Shown here in pieces: positions 16,439 to 25,515 of a stretch of 64,000 bases of DNA. The notes under the pieces are model-generated. The model did no database searches. It was not told the origin of the DNA and saw only the letters and a program-made list of their open reading frames with translations. Both the position numbers and the translations under genes were made by a program. Source of the DNA: Longibacter salinarum (GTDB lineage Bacteria > Bacteroidota > Rhodothermia > Rhodothermales > Salinibacteraceae); the NCBI RefSeq assembly GCF_002554795.1, contig NZ_PDEQ01000006.1:1-64000 (forward strand). Reading direction: 5' to 3'. Every line of letters begins with the position of its first letter. The stretch's first letter is position 1.

Positions 16439-17248
16439 ATGGCCGTGATGAATCGATCTGAACTGCAAAAAACAGCTCAAGCATATGAGGATCTCCTCGT
16501 GCCGGCGCTGTTTGCTGATTGGGCTGATCATGTTGCAGAAAGCGCCGCCGTCCAACGGGGTGATCGCGTGCTCGATGTAGCCTGCGGGACGGGTGTTCTG
16601 AGTCGTGCCGTCGTTGCGTACGCTGGTGAAACAGGGTCGGTAACCGGCGTGGACCCGAACCCGGGAATGCTCAGCATTGCGCGCACTCTCGAACCGGAGG
16701 TCAACTGGACCGAAGGCACCGCCGAATCGCTGCCCTTCGATTCGAACCTGTTCGACGTAGTGCTAAGCCAGTTTGGCCTGATGCTATTCGAGTCTCCCGT
16801 GGCGGGGCTCAAAGAAATGTATCGTGTGCTCAAACCGGAGGGCAGTCTACGCGTTGTCGTGTTCAACTCCCTTCAGCATCTTCCGGCGTACGACGCGATC
16901 GTGGATATCTATGAGCGTACAGTCGGTCCGTCCGTTGCCGAAGCACTCCGTGTTCCGTTCTCGATGGGAGATCCAGATGATCTCGTCACCCTCTTCGAGC
17001 AGGCCGGTATCCATGGCGCGGTCGTATCTACCGGGACGGTCGTAGCTCGCTTTCGGAATATGCGTCAAATGGTGCTTTCCGATGTCAAAGGATGGTTCCC
17101 GTTCGCGAACATTCACCTCGACGATCAAACCATCAACAGCATCGTTGAGCGGGCCGAACATGAACTCGATCGATTTATTCAGCCGGAGGGTGGCGTGCGT
17201 TTCGATGTATCTGCGCACATGGTTCGTGCTGCGAAGGAGGTGACGTGA
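16439..17248 (+). CDS. Class I SAM-dependent methyltransferase (UbiE-like)
   Basis: This is a 269-aa protein. A strong purine-rich ribosome site (ggggag) lies 5-10 bases before the ATG. RVLDVACGTGVLSRAVVAYAG (motif I), VTGVDPNPGMLSIAR, then ESLPFDSNLFDVVLSQFGLMLF and MYRVLKPEGSLRVVVF follow the UbiE/Methyltransf_11 plan. The C-terminal 100 residues (DPDDLVTLFEQAGI..., MRQMVLSDVKGW) are typical of small-molecule methyltransferases. It is distinct from the enzyme at 10523. Substrate unknown. Confidence 0.85.
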   Translation: MAVMNRSELQKTAQAYEDLLVPALFADWADHVAESAAVQRGDRVLDVACGTGVLSRAVVAYAGETGSVTGVDPNPGMLSIARTLEPEVNWTEGTAESLPFDSNLFDVVLSQFGLMLFESPVAGLKEMYRVLKPEGSLRVVVFNSLQHLPAYDAIVDIYERTVGPSVAEALRVPFSMGDPDDLVTLFEQAGIHGAVVSTGTVVARFRNMRQMVLSDVKGWFPFANIHLDDQTINSIVERAEHELDRFIQPEGGVRFDVSAHMVRAAKEVT

Positions 17249-17386
17249 TAGGCAAGGTCCTTGGAAATCTGGCCCGGCTTACATCACACGAAAAAATTCT
17301 CTTCGTCCGCTGCAGGTATTGCGAAGCTTTATATTTTAAAGTAATCTGAGTCTGTGGTGACACCAGGGTTCAAGACAACAGCGAAT

Positions 17387-17974
17387 ATGCATACGCGGGA
17401 GACAGCAGGTGCAAACCAGGACAGCAATCATGCGCGGTCATGGCAGCAATGGCGACGAGTTGCCTGGACGGTAGCCGGTCTGGCTCTACTCGCCCCGCTG
17501 CTGGCCATGCAATTTACCGAGGAGGTCGCCTGGGGCGTGGGTGACTTCGTTCTGTTCGGGGGGATGTTGTTGCTTGCCGGCGCCGCAGTCGAGACGGTCA
17601 TCCGCACGAATCCCTCATCCATCTATCGTTACGCCATGGGAGGGGGACTCGGCGGCGCGTTTCTGCTGATTTGGGTGAACGGAGCCGTCGGGTTGATCGG
17701 CGCGGCGGGCAATCCCGCGAACCTGATGTATGCAGGTGTCCTTGCCGTCGGCGTGATTGGTGCTCTCGTTGGTCGCTTTCGAGCGCGCGCAATGAGCCGT
17801 GTTCTGCTTGCCATGGCCGTCATCCAAACGGTCATCATGGGAACCGCCATCGTGATGGAGTGGGGGCAGCCGAGCAGCGGTCCGGTGGAACTTGTTGTCG
17901 CGAATGGCGCGTTCGCCGGGATATGGCTTGTGTCGGCCTGGCTATTTCGAAAAGCCGAACGAGACGGGACGTAG
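17387..17974 (+). CDS. Multi-pass membrane protein
   Basis: This is a 195-aa protein. An in-frame GTG 33 bases upstream is a possible earlier start; the ATG precedes a short polar N-terminus. Helices: VAWTVAGLALLAPLLAM, FVLFGGMLLLAGAAVETVI, LGGAFLLIWVNGAVGLI, LMYAGVLAVGVIGALVG, MSRVLLAMAVIQTVIMGTAI and the C-terminal FAGIWLVSAWLF. The phrase FTEEVAWGVGDFVLFG recurs in conserved hypothetical membrane proteins of Bacteroidota. Function unknown. Confidence 0.68.
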   Translation: MHTRETAGANQDSNHARSWQQWRRVAWTVAGLALLAPLLAMQFTEEVAWGVGDFVLFGGMLLLAGAAVETVIRTNPSSIYRYAMGGGLGGAFLLIWVNGAVGLIGAAGNPANLMYAGVLAVGVIGALVGRFRARAMSRVLLAMAVIQTVIMGTAIVMEWGQPSSGPVELVVANGAFAGIWLVSAWLFRKAERDGT

Positions 17975-18515
17975 AGAAGAGCGCGTCGCGCCGTGCGATC
18001 GTTCTCGGGCGAAGGGTCGCGTCATCGTCTGAGGAGAGAACGGTGACACAATGGATGATCTGCGTCTTCTTGCGACGGACTCGGCCACGGACCAGACCAC
18101 GGAGCAACTTGTGGTTTATGCAGGCAAGGCCTGTAGCCGCTTTGCCCGTGTTGTGGGTACCCGTTCAGAAGAAGACGTGACACGGTCGCTTGCCCCGGCT
18201 CTTCGCGATGCGGTAGTCAACGCGGTGCTGCCCTCTGTGTGAGAGCCCATCCATCATGGCGGCCAGTCCTTGCTCGATCTTCGACTCATGGGGGCTACCG
18301 CGCCCGATCTGCACGGCACGATGTGAACCCTGGTCTTCGCTCGGGCAAAGGTTCGGTGTTGTTCCTGGTGACTCTTCGACCCTCGCATCGGAGACGGGGA
18401 ATGCGCTCCGATTGCATGGTACCGGCCCGTCTCAATGGTCGCTACGTTACGAAGCACATCGTCTTCCAGTCGATTCCGCGCGCACGACCTTCTCATCGAT
18501 CGAGGTGACGTAATT
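17975..18515. other. Mostly empty intergenic region, one doubtful small frame
   Basis: About 540 bases. A 63-codon frame at 18051-18242 has a purine-rich stretch about 14 bases upstream and could be a small gene, but its translation has no recognisable pattern. Nothing else was seen. The last bases contain GAGGTGA (18502-18508), the ribosome site of the next gene. Confidence 0.35.
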
Positions 18516-19070
18516 GTGGAAACGAAAAGCAAGACACGCAAAAACACAGATCGGAGCGGCTACGGGCGGTTCTTCGCTATGATCGTCACGGCGATGGTAG
18601 CCATGTTCGCACTGATGTACGCGCACTCCTATCAGATTATCGGGCACGCCTGGTTCAGCGAAACCCGCCTGTTCATGACCTTGCTCATGGGCGGCTCCAT
18701 GATGGTGATCATGCTGTCGTTCATGCTCGGGATGTACGCGAGCCGACGAACCAATCTTGGGATTTTTGTCGGTGGCGTGCTGCTGATGGTGCTTGCCGTC
18801 TGGCTCGTACGGAGTCAGATCACCGTGAGCGACGTCGACTACATGGAAGGAATGATTCCACACCACTCGATCGCCATTCTGACCAGCGAGCGTGCGCAGA
18901 TCGACGATCCTCGCGTTCGCAAGCTCGCCGACGAGATCATACAAGCTCAGCGGAAGGAGATCAGCGAAATGGAATGGCTCATCGATGACATCCGGACCAA
19001 TGGGATTGCGAGTACCGAGGCCGCGGCAGAAGCGCGTGCGGTGCCAACGTTTGGCGAAGCGAGCGACTAG
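18516..19070 (+). CDS. DUF305-family membrane protein
   Basis: This is a 184-aa protein. I chose the GTG at 18516 because GAGGTGA ends 7 bases before it and hydrophobic sequence follows soon after. Three helices: RFFAMIVTAMVAMFALMYAHSY, LFMTLLMGGSMMVIMLSFMLGM and LGIFVGGVLLMVLAVWLV. The C-terminal half is the DUF305 signature: DYMEGMIPHHSIAILTSERAQ, then RVRKLADEIIQAQRKEISEMEWLI. The His-His pair and following helix suggest a ferritin-like or metal-binding bundle. Such proteins often accompany metal-stress genes; none is next to it here. Confidence 0.8.
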   Translation: METKSKTRKNTDRSGYGRFFAMIVTAMVAMFALMYAHSYQIIGHAWFSETRLFMTLLMGGSMMVIMLSFMLGMYASRRTNLGIFVGGVLLMVLAVWLVRSQITVSDVDYMEGMIPHHSIAILTSERAQIDDPRVRKLADEIIQAQRKEISEMEWLIDDIRTNGIASTEAAAEARAVPTFGEASD

Positions 19071-20129
19071 CCAATTGGGATGACGCGGTGGGTGGACACT
19101 TGATACGTCACGTCTACTATGTCCGTGTCTTCACCTTCCGATGCATGGTTCCGGTATTGCATTCAGCAAGAGTTCAGTGCACGCTCACTCGGGTCTGATC
19201 TTGTATGGATGTCTCGCGACGAACACACTCTTATGTGGAAGCTGTACGGATAGCGCGGTTGGTTACATGGGGGAGGCCGGCGTACCGAGACCGCTCGTCA
19301 CAGGCACTCTTTCGCATTTACAAGAGACCGATCGTCGTGACGAGCGCACCGTTGTAGTAAGGCGTGTAGCAATCAGTTCGAACAGATACCACGCCGAATA
19401 GCGTTTCGGCTGAATCGGTGGCCATAAGTAAGATGTGGTGTAGGTGAGATATTTGTGTATGGATGATAGGCGTCGAAAATATATAGATCCAGTCGATCGT
19501 GTCGTTAAAAGAGCTTCGGATATGGATCGGAAGTGATGAATATCCTGTTTTATAACAATATAAAAACCCTCGCTTAATTGATTAAATAACTTTTGATTAA
19601 CATGATCTCTTTTGGGTGTATGTCTGTTTCGTTCAGCTAGCTGCAGAAATTAAAATTACAAGAAGCCGTCAATTGCGCGCTCTGGATCATGTCGTGTGCG
19701 CTGTATACGGGTCGAGTAATTTTGAGTGGATGCCGTCCGCCTACTTCAATTCGGCTCCCCGTCGACAAATGTCAGAGTCTGATGCTTGAGATGGATTTCG
19801 ATTTTATGCATATCTACTGAGTTTAATACAGTACAACGTTACCTAAATCAGTCATTTGCGTTCACGCTAATGTAACAGCAGTTGTTGTGATATGAGAAAC
19901 CATCTTTCGGTTTGGTCTGTGCATGTCGCGACTTGAGTACGCAACGTGTGAGTCCTCGAGAGTCAGAGGCTCACACCAGGTTGACCACATGATGTATTCG
20001 CGAGCGTTCTGCGATCTGTCGGACGACGCACAATCGATCCATTACGGGTGGATTGTCAATTTCCCGAACCGGATTGTCAATCTAAATGCTCGCGTCGATT
20101 TTACACTCAACACGCAAGAGGGAAATTTT
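19071..20129. other. Long gene-free stretch with an AT-rich core
   Basis: About 1060 bases without a convincing gene. From about 19400 to 19920 the sequence is strikingly AT-rich for this genome, with runs such as tttataacaatataaaaacc (19550-19569), ttaattgattaaataac and aaattaaaattac. An 86-codon frame at 19141-19401 is not protein-like. The end presumably carries the promoter of the CsbD gene. No tRNA, CRISPR or clear origin repeat was seen. Confidence 0.5.
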
Positions 20130-20336
20130 ATGGCCGGACCGAAAGAGCAGCAAGCGAAAGGAAACTGGAAGCAGCTCAAAGGCAAGATCAAAGAGGCATG
20201 GGGCGTCCTCACGGATGACGATCTGGACCGGTATGAGGGGAAACGTGACCAGTTAGAGGGTCACATCCAGGAAAAAACTGGGGAGTCGCGGGAGAAAATT
20301 CGGAAGAAGCTCGACCGGATGTCCACGCGACGCTAG
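20130..20336 (+). CDS. CsbD-family stress protein
   Basis: This is a 68-aa protein. The ATG was chosen because the CsbD fold begins at once: KEQQAKGNWKQLKGKIKEAWG, then DDLDRYEGKRDQLEGHIQEKTGESREKIRKKL. CsbD-like proteins are short, charged, flexible and often strongly induced in general stress or stationary phase; the molecular role is unknown. The 200 upstream in-frame codons lack any pattern. A long AT-rich leader and a partner membrane peptide 125 bases downstream fit a stress operon. Confidence 0.88.
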   Translation: MAGPKEQQAKGNWKQLKGKIKEAWGVLTDDDLDRYEGKRDQLEGHIQEKTGESREKIRKKLDRMSTRR

Positions 20337-20461
20337 CTACAGCAGGAGATGGCTGACACGGGATTCAGCCCTTCGCGTCTTGGTGGTCGAGAATGTGCCG
20401 CCGAGGCGCGACAGGGTGCTCCCGACCTTGCATTAGAGAAATCATATCGAGGACATAAACT

Positions 20462-20605
20462 ATGATCTGGACGATCATTCTGATTCTCGTCATCCTGTGG
20501 TTATTGGGATTCTTTGGGGGCATAGGGGGCAACCTGGTCCATATTTTACTGGTCATCGCCCTGATCGTACTCATCGTTAATCTGGTTCGAGGCCGCGGGG
20601 TCTAG
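20462..20605 (+). CDS. Tiny membrane peptide, lmo0937/DUF5670-like
   Basis: This is a 47-aa peptide starting M-I-W-T-I-I-L-I-L-V-I-L-W-L-L-G, followed by a short Gly-rich turn (FFGGIGGNLVH) and a second helix (ILLVIALIVLIVNLVRGRG). Two short helices around a Gly/His turn and a basic end are the hallmark of the lmo0937-type peptides that often sit next to csbD genes. Function unknown, inner membrane. Confidence 0.72.
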   Translation: MIWTIILILVILWLLGFFGGIGGNLVHILLVIALIVLIVNLVRGRGV

Positions 20606-20878
20606 AGAAACCAAATCAGTGTAATCCATAGTGCGGATAGCGCCGGTTCGGCGAAGGCGTACGTTTCGTGGCCGTTGTGTGCATAGGCATATGCATAGCC
20701 TCGTTAATCGGGGAGGCAACGACCACGAACGACGTCCCGGACCGGCTAGCCGTATGTTTGTTGCCGAAGGATGCTCTGCTGGACGTACACCCGGCAGAGC
20801 ATGATGGAACAGAGGTAGGGATTTGAACCATCCGGATGGTGTACAACACCGAGTAGTCAACTTGATCGGCCTTTTTGC

Positions 20879-22048
20879 ATGACTGACCCCGAACAACCCA
20901 CTGCTGAAGACGACATCACATCTCAACCGGAACCGTCTTCAGACTCGCAGGACTCACCATCATGGATGCAGCCCGATATCACGGAGCTCGGTCGGAAGCT
21001 GAAGAATTCGCTCGGCGTCGTTCAGGGAGCCGTCGTGGGGCTTTTCATCCTTGCTGCCGTTTTCGCGCTCGATGCGGCGGCGGCCTTTGTGATTCCGATC
21101 CTGGTGGCGCATCTCCTCGACCGTCTCTTATCCCCGCTTGTGCGTGGAATGGGAAAGGTGGGCATTCCCAAGCCTATGGGAGCTGCAATCGTACTGTTCG
21201 GCTTTGCCGGCATCATCGGCGGTGGGGTGTATTACCTCTCCGGGCCAGCGATGGAGTGGGTCGAGTCCGCCCCGCGCAACCTGCAGATTGCTGAGTACAA
21301 GTTGCGCGGCATGACGGACGCTCTGGAGAAGATGCAGGAGGCAGCGCAGAAAGTGGATGAAGCGACCGACATGGAGGGGGGAGAGTCCGGGCAGACCGTA
21401 CGTGTTCAAGAGCAGTCGACCAGCGAACTGCTGATGAGTCAGGCTCAGACCTTTATCTCGGGGCTCCTCATTACGTTATTCCTGCTCTTCTTCCTTCTGG
21501 CAAGTGGCGACCTGTTCCTGCGAAAGCTCGTGTCGGTGCTCCCCCGGTTTCGGCATCGACGCAACGCCGTCCGAATTGTCCGCCGCACGGAGGAAAACCT
21601 GACGCACTACCTGACCACCCTCATGCTCATCAATACGGGGCTTGGTGCGGCACTCGCAGCCGCCATGTATTTGTTGGGTATGCCCAATCCGTTGCTCTGG
21701 GGGGTGCTCGGTGGGCTGTTGAACTTCATCCCGTATATCGGACCGCTCGTCAACATCGTGATCGTAACCATCGTCGCGCTCGTGAGCTTCGAGTCCGTCA
21801 CGTATGCCCTATTGCCCGGGGTCGTTTACCTGATTATCAACGGGATCGAGGGAAGTGTTGTCACACCGGCGCTGATGGGTTGGCGATTACGCCTGAACCC
21901 AATCGTCATCTTCATCGGGCTGACATTCTGGACGTGGATATGGGGGATTACCGGTGGCCTATTGGCCGTTCCTTTGCTGGCAACCATCAAGATTATTTGT
22001 GACAGCATCACCGTACTCCGGCCCGTGGCCGTGCTTATGGGGCGATAG
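20879..22048 (+). CDS. AI-2E/PerM family transporter
   Basis: This is a 389-aa protein. After a charged N-terminal tail of about 45 residues come two helix pairs (VVGLFILAAVFALDAAAAFVI; AAIVLFGFAGIIGGGVYYL), a soluble segment (about residues 125-195) with an acidic insert, and further helices. NFIPYIGPLVN and the late GGLLAVPLLATIKI are diagnostic for the AI-2E (PerM/YdiK) family. Members export the autoinducer-2 signal or act as Na+/H+ antiporters; which applies is not visible. A related gene lies at 24340. Confidence 0.85.
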   Translation: MTDPEQPTAEDDITSQPEPSSDSQDSPSWMQPDITELGRKLKNSLGVVQGAVVGLFILAAVFALDAAAAFVIPILVAHLLDRLLSPLVRGMGKVGIPKPMGAAIVLFGFAGIIGGGVYYLSGPAMEWVESAPRNLQIAEYKLRGMTDALEKMQEAAQKVDEATDMEGGESGQTVRVQEQSTSELLMSQAQTFISGLLITLFLLFFLLASGDLFLRKLVSVLPRFRHRRNAVRIVRRTEENLTHYLTTLMLINTGLGAALAAAMYLLGMPNPLLWGVLGGLLNFIPYIGPLVNIVIVTIVALVSFESVTYALLPGVVYLIINGIEGSVVTPALMGWRLRLNPIVIFIGLTFWTWIWGITGGLLAVPLLATIKIICDSITVLRPVAVLMGR

Positions 22049-22158
22049 TGCCGGGGGGGCACTCGACCGAAGCACGCAACTGTACGGCGTCCACGTGCCC
22101 TGCCGGCATCGTTGTTCTGATCCGCCATCACTCTTCATCACCAAGAGCAAGGTATCTT

Positions 22159-22845
22159 ATGTATCTCCACATGCTCAGAACGCTGTACGATCAGTCCGCT
22201 CGTGGACTGCCTCTCCTCGGTCGGCCGGCAGACGAGGCCCGGTATCTCCGGCCCATCATGAATCACGACGAGGCAGCCCGACACATCATTCGGCGCGCCG
22301 TGACGGTGAGTGGAACGACCGGGTTCGTCATGGGACTGCCCGGCTATCTCACCATGCCCATCACGGTCCCGTCAAATGTCGGAGGCGTGCTGCTCATTCA
22401 GCTGCACATGTGCGCAACTCTGGCGGCGCTCCAAGACCATGATCCGCATACGGACACCGTGCGCGAAGCGTCCATTCGGTGCGTCCTCGCTACGCGCGAT
22501 GACATTGAGGTCGACCGCGCAGATCGAGGACCGGGGTCATCCACCACGTCAAGAACGGAGCACGACCCCGATACGGGCGATGAAGAGGTTATTGGGCTCA
22601 TTGACCGGTTTACGACAAAGCTGGGTGAGCGTGGCATCCGGTTTCTCGGTGAGCAGGCGTTCCGACTGGGGAGCTATGCTGCCCGGCGGGCGAACCACGC
22701 GTCGCGCAGTCTACCCTTACTTGGCGGAGCCATTGGCGCCATCAGCGATGGCATGGAGACCCGGGCTGTGGGGGATCGAGCCCAACGCACATTTAGCGAG
22801 CTCCCGTCCCTCTCCGGTGGAGACCCGCGTGGGCCCGCAGCGTGA
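22159..22845 (+). CDS. EcsC-family protein
   Basis: This is a 228-aa protein. The ATG at 22159 begins the conserved helical part. TTGFVMGLPGYLTMPITVPSNVGGVLLIQLHMCATLAAL and the late SLPLLGGAIGAISDGMETRAVGDRA follow the EcsC pattern (small helical membrane-associated protein named after Bacillus EcsC). An acidic, low-complexity linker (DADRGPGSST...EHDPDTGDEEV, near residues 115-145) splits the two halves. Role unknown. It overlaps nothing and ends before a bidirectional hairpin. Confidence 0.65.
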   Translation: MYLHMLRTLYDQSARGLPLLGRPADEARYLRPIMNHDEAARHIIRRAVTVSGTTGFVMGLPGYLTMPITVPSNVGGVLLIQLHMCATLAALQDHDPHTDTVREASIRCVLATRDDIEVDRADRGPGSSTTSRTEHDPDTGDEEVIGLIDRFTTKLGERGIRFLGEQAFRLGSYAARRANHASRSLPLLGGAIGAISDGMETRAVGDRAQRTFSELPSLSGGDPRGPAA

Positions 22846-22925
22846 TCTCCAGGGTTGAATAGGGAACGGGAGACATCAGAGCATGATGCTGCGTCTGATC
22901 AATAGAGATAGTTTGACCATAACGA

Positions 22926-22956
22926 GAGGCGGAGATACATGCGTGATCTCCGCCTC
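22926..22956. terminator. Bidirectional hairpin between convergent genes
   Basis: GAGGCGGAGAT (22926-22936) and ATCTCCGCCTC (22946-22956) form a perfect 11-bp stem with a 9-base loop, between the plus-strand EcsC gene and the minus-strand DUF1206 gene. T-runs are weak (TATTTT on plus). Confidence 0.7.
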
Positions 22957-23015
22957 CGGCTATTTTAGGTGTCTGTGCCCTTCGATCGAACGTGTGGATC
23001 GCCCTGGTTGAGATG

Positions 23016-23855
23016 TTAGCCTGCCGGCTCGGCGAACCGGCGATATCGGACGTAAGAGAAGCAGTAGATAGCGTAGGCAATCAGGCCAAGAGCTACAAAG
23101 CCCAGCAGCCACGGACCATAGGGTTGCCGGGCGACGACCTCCAATGCCCCGCCGAGGCCTTTGGTCTCGCTTGGATCGGCCTGTAGCGCGGCTTGAACGA
23201 GAAAGATGCCGATGATCACGAAGACGATGCCTCGCGCCGTCAGACCCCACTGACCGATGCGTTTCGCCCACATCCGCGTATCCGCGTCCATGTCGCCGAC
23301 GCTGTAGTTCTTCATAAAAGTGGCGTTGGCCGCACGGTAGAAGTGATACAGCCCGACGCCGACGACGATACAACCGATGATGCCGATGATCCATAGACCG
23401 TACGGCTGACTCATCAGTTCGGCGGTCACAGCCTTCTTGGAGGAGCCGCCCCCTCCGCCGGAGCCAATCAGGAGCTGTGCCGCGTAAAGCCCGAGTGCCA
23501 GGTTCGCAAACCCACTGACCGCAAAGCCCGACCGCTTGATGACGCCTTCAGTATCTGTGCCCTCATGCTTTGGATCCATCGTCGCAAGGATGAGGCGCCA
23601 GGTGGCATAGCAGGCCAGCCCAAGGGCGACAAGCGCGAGTCCGACCTGGCCGAGCGGCGCCGACCCGATTTCCCGAATTGCTTCGCGTGTACCGGTTGCC
23701 GATCCGCCTGCGCCGAATGCAAGCTGTGCCGTCAGCGTGCCAATCACAGCATAGACCACCCCCTTTGCCATATACCCTGCCCGGCCAAGGGTGTCCGTCC
23801 ACCCGCTAGATGTCTGCGTACCCGCTGTTTGGTACTGTTTTTTCCTGACGCTCAT
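23016..23855 (-). CDS. DUF1206-family membrane protein (three internal repeats)
   Basis: This is a 279-aa protein. Three DUF1206 units, each with two helices, are seen: LGRAGYMAKGVVYAVIGTLTAQ...GLACYATWRL (residues 24-90), IKRSGFAVSGFANLALGLYAAQLL...VGLYHFYRA (105-175) and IGQWGLTARGIVFVIIGIFLVQAA...GLIAYAIYCF (195-270). The G-x-x-A-R/K-G-x-V pattern opens each repeat. Integral membrane, six helices; function unknown. Start as drawn, with a ggggga stretch just upstream of the ATG on the coding strand being weak. Confidence 0.85.
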   Translation of the reverse strand: MSVRKKQYQTAGTQTSSGWTDTLGRAGYMAKGVVYAVIGTLTAQLAFGAGGSATGTREAIREIGSAPLGQVGLALVALGLACYATWRLILATMDPKHEGTDTEGVIKRSGFAVSGFANLALGLYAAQLLIGSGGGGGSSKKAVTAELMSQPYGLWIIGIIGCIVVGVGLYHFYRAANATFMKNYSVGDMDADTRMWAKRIGQWGLTARGIVFVIIGIFLVQAALQADPSETKGLGGALEVVARQPYGPWLLGFVALGLIAYAIYCFSYVRYRRFAEPAG

Positions 23856-24339
23856 TTTTGGGTCCCCCTGTGCTGGTCGTGTAGCCGCGTGAGACTCATA
23901 CAGGCGACCCCTTCAGATGTGTGGCGCAAACCCCGGTAGTCGTGGGGGACACACTTGCTTATTACATGTACAACGGCCCTTCACCGAACACGCGACGTAC
24001 GTTTGTTCGTGCTTCCAGTGTCGGAGTAAACCGTATTTTTCGGGAGCCGTCGTTACGCGAGTAGTGACGTGTCCGGGCTCTAGTTACCGGACCGTTTTGA
24101 TTTCAAACCGGAATGTATCCGTATGTCATCGACAAACGGATCTCGTACGTCCCGTGCATTTGGAGCAGCCGCGCCGGGAAGGCTGAAATGACCTACGCTC
24201 TAATGAACGGGTCCGGTAGGTAGGTTTCCGGGTTTCGTATCGTCCGACACAACTTGCGCAAAATCAGGGCGGCGTCGGTTCGGCACGCCCTGCGGTGTCA
24301 TGCTCCTTGCCACCCGACTGCAAATAGAAGTCAGATCGA
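23856..24339. other. Divergent intergenic region, no gene seen
   Basis: About 480 bases between divergently transcribed DUF1206 and AI-2E genes. Open frames here are Cys/Arg/Ser-rich and not protein-like. It should contain both promoters; no operator motif recognised. Confidence 0.5.
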
Positions 24340-25368
24340 ATGGATACGCACCTGCACCCTTACACGCGCCGGGTACTGATCGCCGCGGCTATCCTTCTGG
24401 CCCTCGTCATTTCCGTCCTTCTGCTGCGGCAGATCGCGTCGGTGCTTTTGCTCTTTTTCGCTGGCATCCTGGCGGGTGTATTTCTCGACGGTCTCACAAG
24501 CAAGCTGCACGACTATTCTGGGATTCCGCGGGCGTGGTGCCTTGGGATTGTGGTTACGCTTCTCCTGGGCTTCTTCGTCGCCTCTGTGTGGTACGCCGGG
24601 CCGCGAATTGACGGACAGATTGATCAACTCGGAGAGCGGATTCCAGCGGCGCTCGATCGCCTTCGCTCGAGTATCGAGCAGTACGAATGGAGCCGACGAT
24701 TGCTGTCGGGTTCGCCGAATTCCGGACAAGCGATGTCGTTCGTCGCCGGAGGCGTCAGCAGCATTGTCGGCGGGCTCACAAGCGTTATGGTCGCCTTGAT
24801 TATTGGATTGTACTCGGCCGTCAATCCAGATGTGTATATCAAGGGCGGCATCCGCCTTCTTCCGAAGGCGCGTCGCGAGCGTGGACGAGCGGTTGTTCAT
24901 TCTCTCGGCCAGGCGCTACGGTGGTGGCTCGTCGGACGGATTGCCTCGATGGGCGTTGTCGGTGTCCTTACCGCCATCGGCCTGTGGATCGCGGGGATTC
25001 CTCTGGCGATTGTACTGGGACTGATCGCCGCGCTGCTCTCGTTTGTCCCTTACATCGGGCCCATCTTGTCAGTCATCCCAGCGGGGCTCGTTGCGTTTGC
25101 GGAAAGCCCGACCAAAGTGGTTTATGTCGTCATCCTCTTCGCGGCGGTCCAGTTTCTTGAGAGCTACGTCATCACCCCGCTGATTCAGGAACGAGCGGTT
25201 TCCCTGCCGCCTGCCGTCCTGATCGGCTTCCAGGTGCTCATGGGAATTGTGGCGGGAGCGCTGGGAGTGTTTATGGCCACGCCCCTGGCTGTCGCCGTGA
25301 TCGTGCTCGTGCAGATGCTGTACATCGAAGATGTGCTCGGCGAACCGGTACGCACACTGGGCGAATAA
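24340..25368 (+). CDS. AI-2E/PerM family transporter (second copy)
   Basis: This is a 342-aa protein. Helices at VLIAAAILLALVISVLLL, VLLLFFAGILAGVFLDGL and CLGIVVTLLLGFFVASVWY, a soluble segment at residues about 85-140, then SFVPYIGPILSVIPAGLVAF and GVFMATPLAVAVIVLVQMLY. This is the full AI-2E architecture without the acidic N-terminal tail of the copy at 20879. The two copies are not close duplicates. Proposed role: small-molecule or cation export across the inner membrane. Confidence 0.86.
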   Translation: MDTHLHPYTRRVLIAAAILLALVISVLLLRQIASVLLLFFAGILAGVFLDGLTSKLHDYSGIPRAWCLGIVVTLLLGFFVASVWYAGPRIDGQIDQLGERIPAALDRLRSSIEQYEWSRRLLSGSPNSGQAMSFVAGGVSSIVGGLTSVMVALIIGLYSAVNPDVYIKGGIRLLPKARRERGRAVVHSLGQALRWWLVGRIASMGVVGVLTAIGLWIAGIPLAIVLGLIAALLSFVPYIGPILSVIPAGLVAFAESPTKVVYVVILFAAVQFLESYVITPLIQERAVSLPPAVLIGFQVLMGIVAGALGVFMATPLAVAVIVLVQMLYIEDVLGEPVRTLGE

Positions 25369-25515
25369 CAGGGCCCGAGCAACGTGCGATTCTTGATAAA
25401 TAGCCCTCTAGGCATTCGCCGACCGTCGAGCCAACGGTTCTGAAATGGCCCTTGCAGGTATGGAACGTGCCTTCTGGTCGAATCATCTGCCGACCCGAGA
25501 TTCAGATCGCGATGA

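Noticed and set aside
18051-18242. 63-codon frame with a purine-rich upstream stretch
   Set aside because: Possible but without any recognisable pattern; spacing of the ribosome site is too long.
20800-20870. Minus-strand tRNA-like stretch (GGTTCAAATCC with ...TTCCA at the end)
   Set aside because: The T-loop-like core looks like a tRNA, but neither the T-stem nor the anticodon stem nor the acceptor arms pair properly. It could be a decayed tRNA or an old attachment scar; not enough to annotate.
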